This document shows positions 6,141 through 8,295 of a stretch of DNA of 8,295 nucleotides, piece by piece. The DNA comes from Faecalibacterium sp. UBA1762. GTDB lineage: Bacteria; Bacillota; Clostridia; Oscillospirales; Ruminococcaceae. Below the pieces are notes generated by a model. It made no database searches. It saw only the letters and a list, made by a program, of their open reading frames with translations, and had not been told where the DNA came from. The first letter of the stretch is position 1; each line of letters begins with the position of its first letter. Location of the stretch: positions 1 to 8,295 of the forward strand of contig DCHC01000067.1 of assembly GCA_002314755.1 (NCBI GenBank), in the 5' to 3' direction. A program made the translations under genes and the position numbers.

Positions 6141-7637
6141 TTACAGCCGGTATATGGTTGTAAACTTATCCGTTAAGTAGTCCAGATAGTACCGGGGTTC
6201 AAAATCAGAGCCGCAGCAATTTCGCAGCGCCTCGGCCGGGTCTATCACCTTTCCGTACCGGTAAATCCGCTCTGTCAGCCATTCCACAATCGGCTGGAGA
6301 TTGCCGCTGCGTACAATTGCTTCCACCTTTATCTGTGAGCACATTGCACTGTATATCTGTGCCGCATACGCACTGCCGACGGAGTAGCTGGGAAAATACC
6401 CGAACGCGCCGCCGCTCCAGTGCGAATCCTGCAATACGCCGTGAGTATCATCCGGGACATCCAACCCAAGATATTCTTTATACAGGCGGTTCCAGGCCGT
6501 CGGCAGCTGTTCTACCGACAGCGTACCGGCAAATATCCGTTTTTCCAGTTCGTAGCGAATTAATATATGTAAGGAATAGGTCAGTTCGTCCGCCTCTGTG
6601 CGGATCAGGGAGCTTTGTGCCAGATTGACTGCACGGTACAGCTGCCGCTCCGTTATATTCCGCATCTGCTCGGGGAAAAGCTCGCACATTTTGGGATATA
6701 ATATACTGCAAAACGCCTCTGACCTGCCGATGATGTTTTCAAAAAAGCGGGACTGCGATTCGTGTACACCCATGCTGGTCCCCTCAGCCAAAACTGTACC
6801 TATCAGTTCATCGCCGGTATGTAGCTCATACAGAGCGTGACCGCTTTCGTGTACCACGCTGTACAGACTGCTGAGCGGATCGTCTTCGTGATAATGGGTT
6901 GTGATACGCACATCGTTTTTGCTGAAATTGGTTGTAAACGGATGCTCGGTCTCTCCAATAGCACAGTGGCAGCGATCTACCGTCAAAACCTGCATCAACC
7001 AATCGGAAAGCTGTTTTTGCTTTTCTATCGGCCAAGTTTGATGTAAAAATGCCGTATCAGGCTGCGGTTTGGCGCGCACCTTTTGCAAAAGGGGCACAAC
7101 GGTTTGCTTTACTTTTGCAAAATAGTCATCCAATACCGCCGTTGAAAGTCCCTTTTCATATTCATTTAGCAAGACATCATACGCATTCACCCTATCAGGA
7201 TCCAGCCATTTCACCAGTTTTTTCTGATACTCAATAATCCGGGCAAGATCCGGCGCGAAAAGCTCAAATCGATTTTCCGCTTTTGCCTTATGCCAGCTTC
7301 GGTCTGCACGATTCAATAAAACCTGATAATCCACGTATTCTTTCATCGGCACACATTCGGTTTTGCGCAGATTGCCTGACAACTCTTCCACTTCACGCCG
7401 TGAAATCAAATCCAGTTGATCCTTTACCGGTATCAACTGCGTAAGAGCCTGTTTCAGCTCTTGGCACGTTGCCAGACGGTATTGCTCTTCCGTCAGCACC
7501 TCCAATGTGCTACTCAAAGCTTCGCCTGCGTCGGAAGGCGCCGTCGTCATTGCGTCATAGCAGAGAAGTTCCACAGCGTGACGGTAGGCAGCCATCCTAC
7601 ACTGTATCTTTTTCAGCTGTTCCAACTGTTTCTGCAT
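6141..7637 (-). CDS. Carboxypeptidase, peptidase family M32 (carboxypeptidase Taq type)
   Basis: Zinc (or cobalt) metallocarboxypeptidase that removes C-terminal residues from peptides in the cytoplasm; members usually form dimers. The 498 residues match the family length of about 500. The metal site is HESGH at 263-267, with the third ligand Glu293 in HESQSRFFEN. The family signatures HPFTTNFSKNDVRITTHY (232-249), IRTEADELTYSLHI (345-358) and GYFPSYSVGSAYAAQ (413-427) are all present. The active site looks intact. The ATG at 7637 has AGAGGGG 8 nt upstream. It begins 23 nt after the Clp ATPase stop and ends 22 nt before the GH1 start, so the three are likely one transcript. A role in trimming peptides released by Clp proteolysis is possible but only inferred from adjacency. 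Confidence 0.94.
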   Translation of the reverse strand: MQKQLEQLKKIQCRMAAYRHAVELLCYDAMTTAPSDAGEALSSTLEVLTEEQYRLATCQELKQALTQLIPVKDQLDLISRREVEELSGNLRKTECVPMKEYVDYQVLLNRADRSWHKAKAENRFELFAPDLARIIEYQKKLVKWLDPDRVNAYDVLLNEYEKGLSTAVLDDYFAKVKQTVVPLLQKVRAKPQPDTAFLHQTWPIEKQKQLSDWLMQVLTVDRCHCAIGETEHPFTTNFSKNDVRITTHYHEDDPLSSLYSVVHESGHALYELHTGDELIGTVLAEGTSMGVHESQSRFFENIIGRSEAFCSILYPKMCELFPEQMRNITERQLYRAVNLAQSSLIRTEADELTYSLHILIRYELEKRIFAGTLSVEQLPTAWNRLYKEYLGLDVPDDTHGVLQDSHWSGGAFGYFPSYSVGSAYAAQIYSAMCSQIKVEAIVRSGNLQPIVEWLTERIYRYGKVIDPAEALRNCCGSDFEPRYYLDYLTDKFTTIYRL

Positions 7638-7660
7638 AGCGTTTTCCCCTCTTACGATCC

Positions 7661-8295
7661 TTATTCGACAATCACCTTAACCGCGCCGTTTTCCACAGTC
7701 AGACGCAGCGTTCCGGCTGCCTTACCGCTAACAATTAGGTCCGCAATGGGATCCTCCACCTGTTTGCGAATTGTCCTGCGCAGATCACGGGCACCGAATT
7801 TGCCGCCACGTGCGTCAACACACAAAGCATCCAGCGCTGCATCGTCCCAGGTGAGCTGTAGGCCCTTTGCCGCAAGTGGCTCCCGGTATTCCTCCAATGT
7901 CAGTGCCGCAATTTTGCGCATGCTCTGTGCGGAAAGCGGAGCAAAACAAACGATCTCATCGACCCGGGCAAGAAATTCCGGCCGCAAAAAATCATTCAAA
8001 GCGCGCATAGCCTTGTTACGGCTCATCTGCTCAGCCGTTTTGTTAAAGCCGGTTTCGCCGGTTCGGTCAGAGCTGCCGGCGTTACTGGTCATGGCGATTA
8101 CCGTATTTTCAAAATTGACGGTGCGCCCCTGTGCATCCGTAACGCGTCCTTCGTCCAGTATCTGGAGTAAAATATTCAGCACATCCGGATGCGCCTTTTC
8201 GATTTCATCAAACAGCACCACACTGTACGGACGGCGGCGAACCTTTTCCGTCAACTGACCGGCTTCCTCGTAGCCGACATAGCCCGGAGGCGAAC
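7661..8295 (-). CDS. Clp protease ATP-binding subunit (ClpC/ClpA-like), C-terminal part, cut by window edge
   Basis: Only the last 210 codons are visible; the gene continues past 8295. It is the second AAA+ module of a Hsp100 unfoldase. SPPGYVGYEEAGQLTEKVRR is the pore-loop region, VVLFDEIEKAHPD is Walker B, and MTSNAG is sensor 1. RPEFLARVDE holds the arginine finger, and GARDLRR is the sensor 2 motif of the C-terminal subdomain. The insert after sensor 1 carries TGF where ClpC/ClpA/ClpX have the [LIV]GF or IGL loop that docks on ClpP. This suggests a ClpP partner rather than the disaggregase ClpB, although the first position is unusual. The C-terminus ends soon after the D2 small domain. 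Without the N-terminal part, ClpC, ClpA or ClpE cannot be told apart. Confidence 0.9.
   Translation of the reverse strand, partial: SPPGYVGYEEAGQLTEKVRRRPYSVVLFDEIEKAHPDVLNILLQILDEGRVTDAQGRTVNFENTVIAMTSNAGSSDRTGETGFNKTAEQMSRNKAMRALNDFLRPEFLARVDEIVCFAPLSAQSMRKIAALTLEEYREPLAAKGLQLTWDDAALDALCVDARGGKFGARDLRRTIRKQVEDPIADLIVSGKAAGTLRLTVENGAVKVIVE

Noticed and set aside
7416..8258. 280-codon open frame on the plus strand.
   Set aside because: It lies antisense to both the M32 peptidase and the Clp ATPase. Its Ser/Arg-rich composition is what an antisense reading of these genes gives.

Overview
The window looks like chromosomal DNA of a spore-forming, low-to-mid GC member of the Clostridia. A gut lineage of the Oscillospirales (Ruminococcaceae/Oscillospiraceae type) is my best guess. 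The support is a complete spoIIA operon, AGGAGG-type ribosome binding sites, and a housekeeping/sugar gene mix; the order-level placement is inference. Every gene that can be supported lies on the minus strand, so transcription runs from high to low coordinates. The long plus-strand frames are antisense shadows. No mobile element, CRISPR array, tRNA or rRNA is visible, and no gene-free stretch exceeds 300 bases.

Layout in transcription order: (1) 8295-7661, the C-terminal AAA+ module of a Clp ATPase that probably partners ClpP, cut by the window edge. (2) 7637-6141, an M32 (Taq-type) metallocarboxypeptidase. (3) 6118-4784, a GH1 beta-glucosidase. These three are 22-23 nt apart, with no terminator between them, and probably form one transcript. 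(4) After a 169-nt intergenic region with a good sigma-A promoter inside inverted repeats comes 4614-2992. This gene fuses a PglD/NeuD-like left-handed beta-helix sugar acyltransferase module to a full-length N-acetylhexosamine 1-kinase (NahK)-like module, and it is closed by a hairpin terminator. (5) 2914-1628, folC, also closed by a hairpin terminator. (6) 1540-80, spoIIAA-spoIIAB-sigF, the forespore anti-anti-sigma factor, anti-sigma kinase and sigma factor F, tightly packed (ATGA overlap, then a 4-nt gap).

The spoIIA genes form the classic partner-switching circuit. SpoIIAB binds and inhibits sigma F and phosphorylates SpoIIAA; unphosphorylated SpoIIAA displaces sigma F in the forespore. 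The GH1 enzyme, the carboxypeptidase and the hexosamine kinase suggest intracellular breakdown of imported oligosaccharides and peptides, but no transporter is visible to fix the substrate.

Most worth a second look: the acyltransferase-kinase fusion; a sigma F lacking about 26 N-terminal residues relative to B. subtilis; very compact terminator/promoter junctions that leave no obvious room for a spoIIA promoter; and a variant ClpP-docking tripeptide (TGF) in the Clp ATPase. I saw no clearly undescribed multi-gene system.
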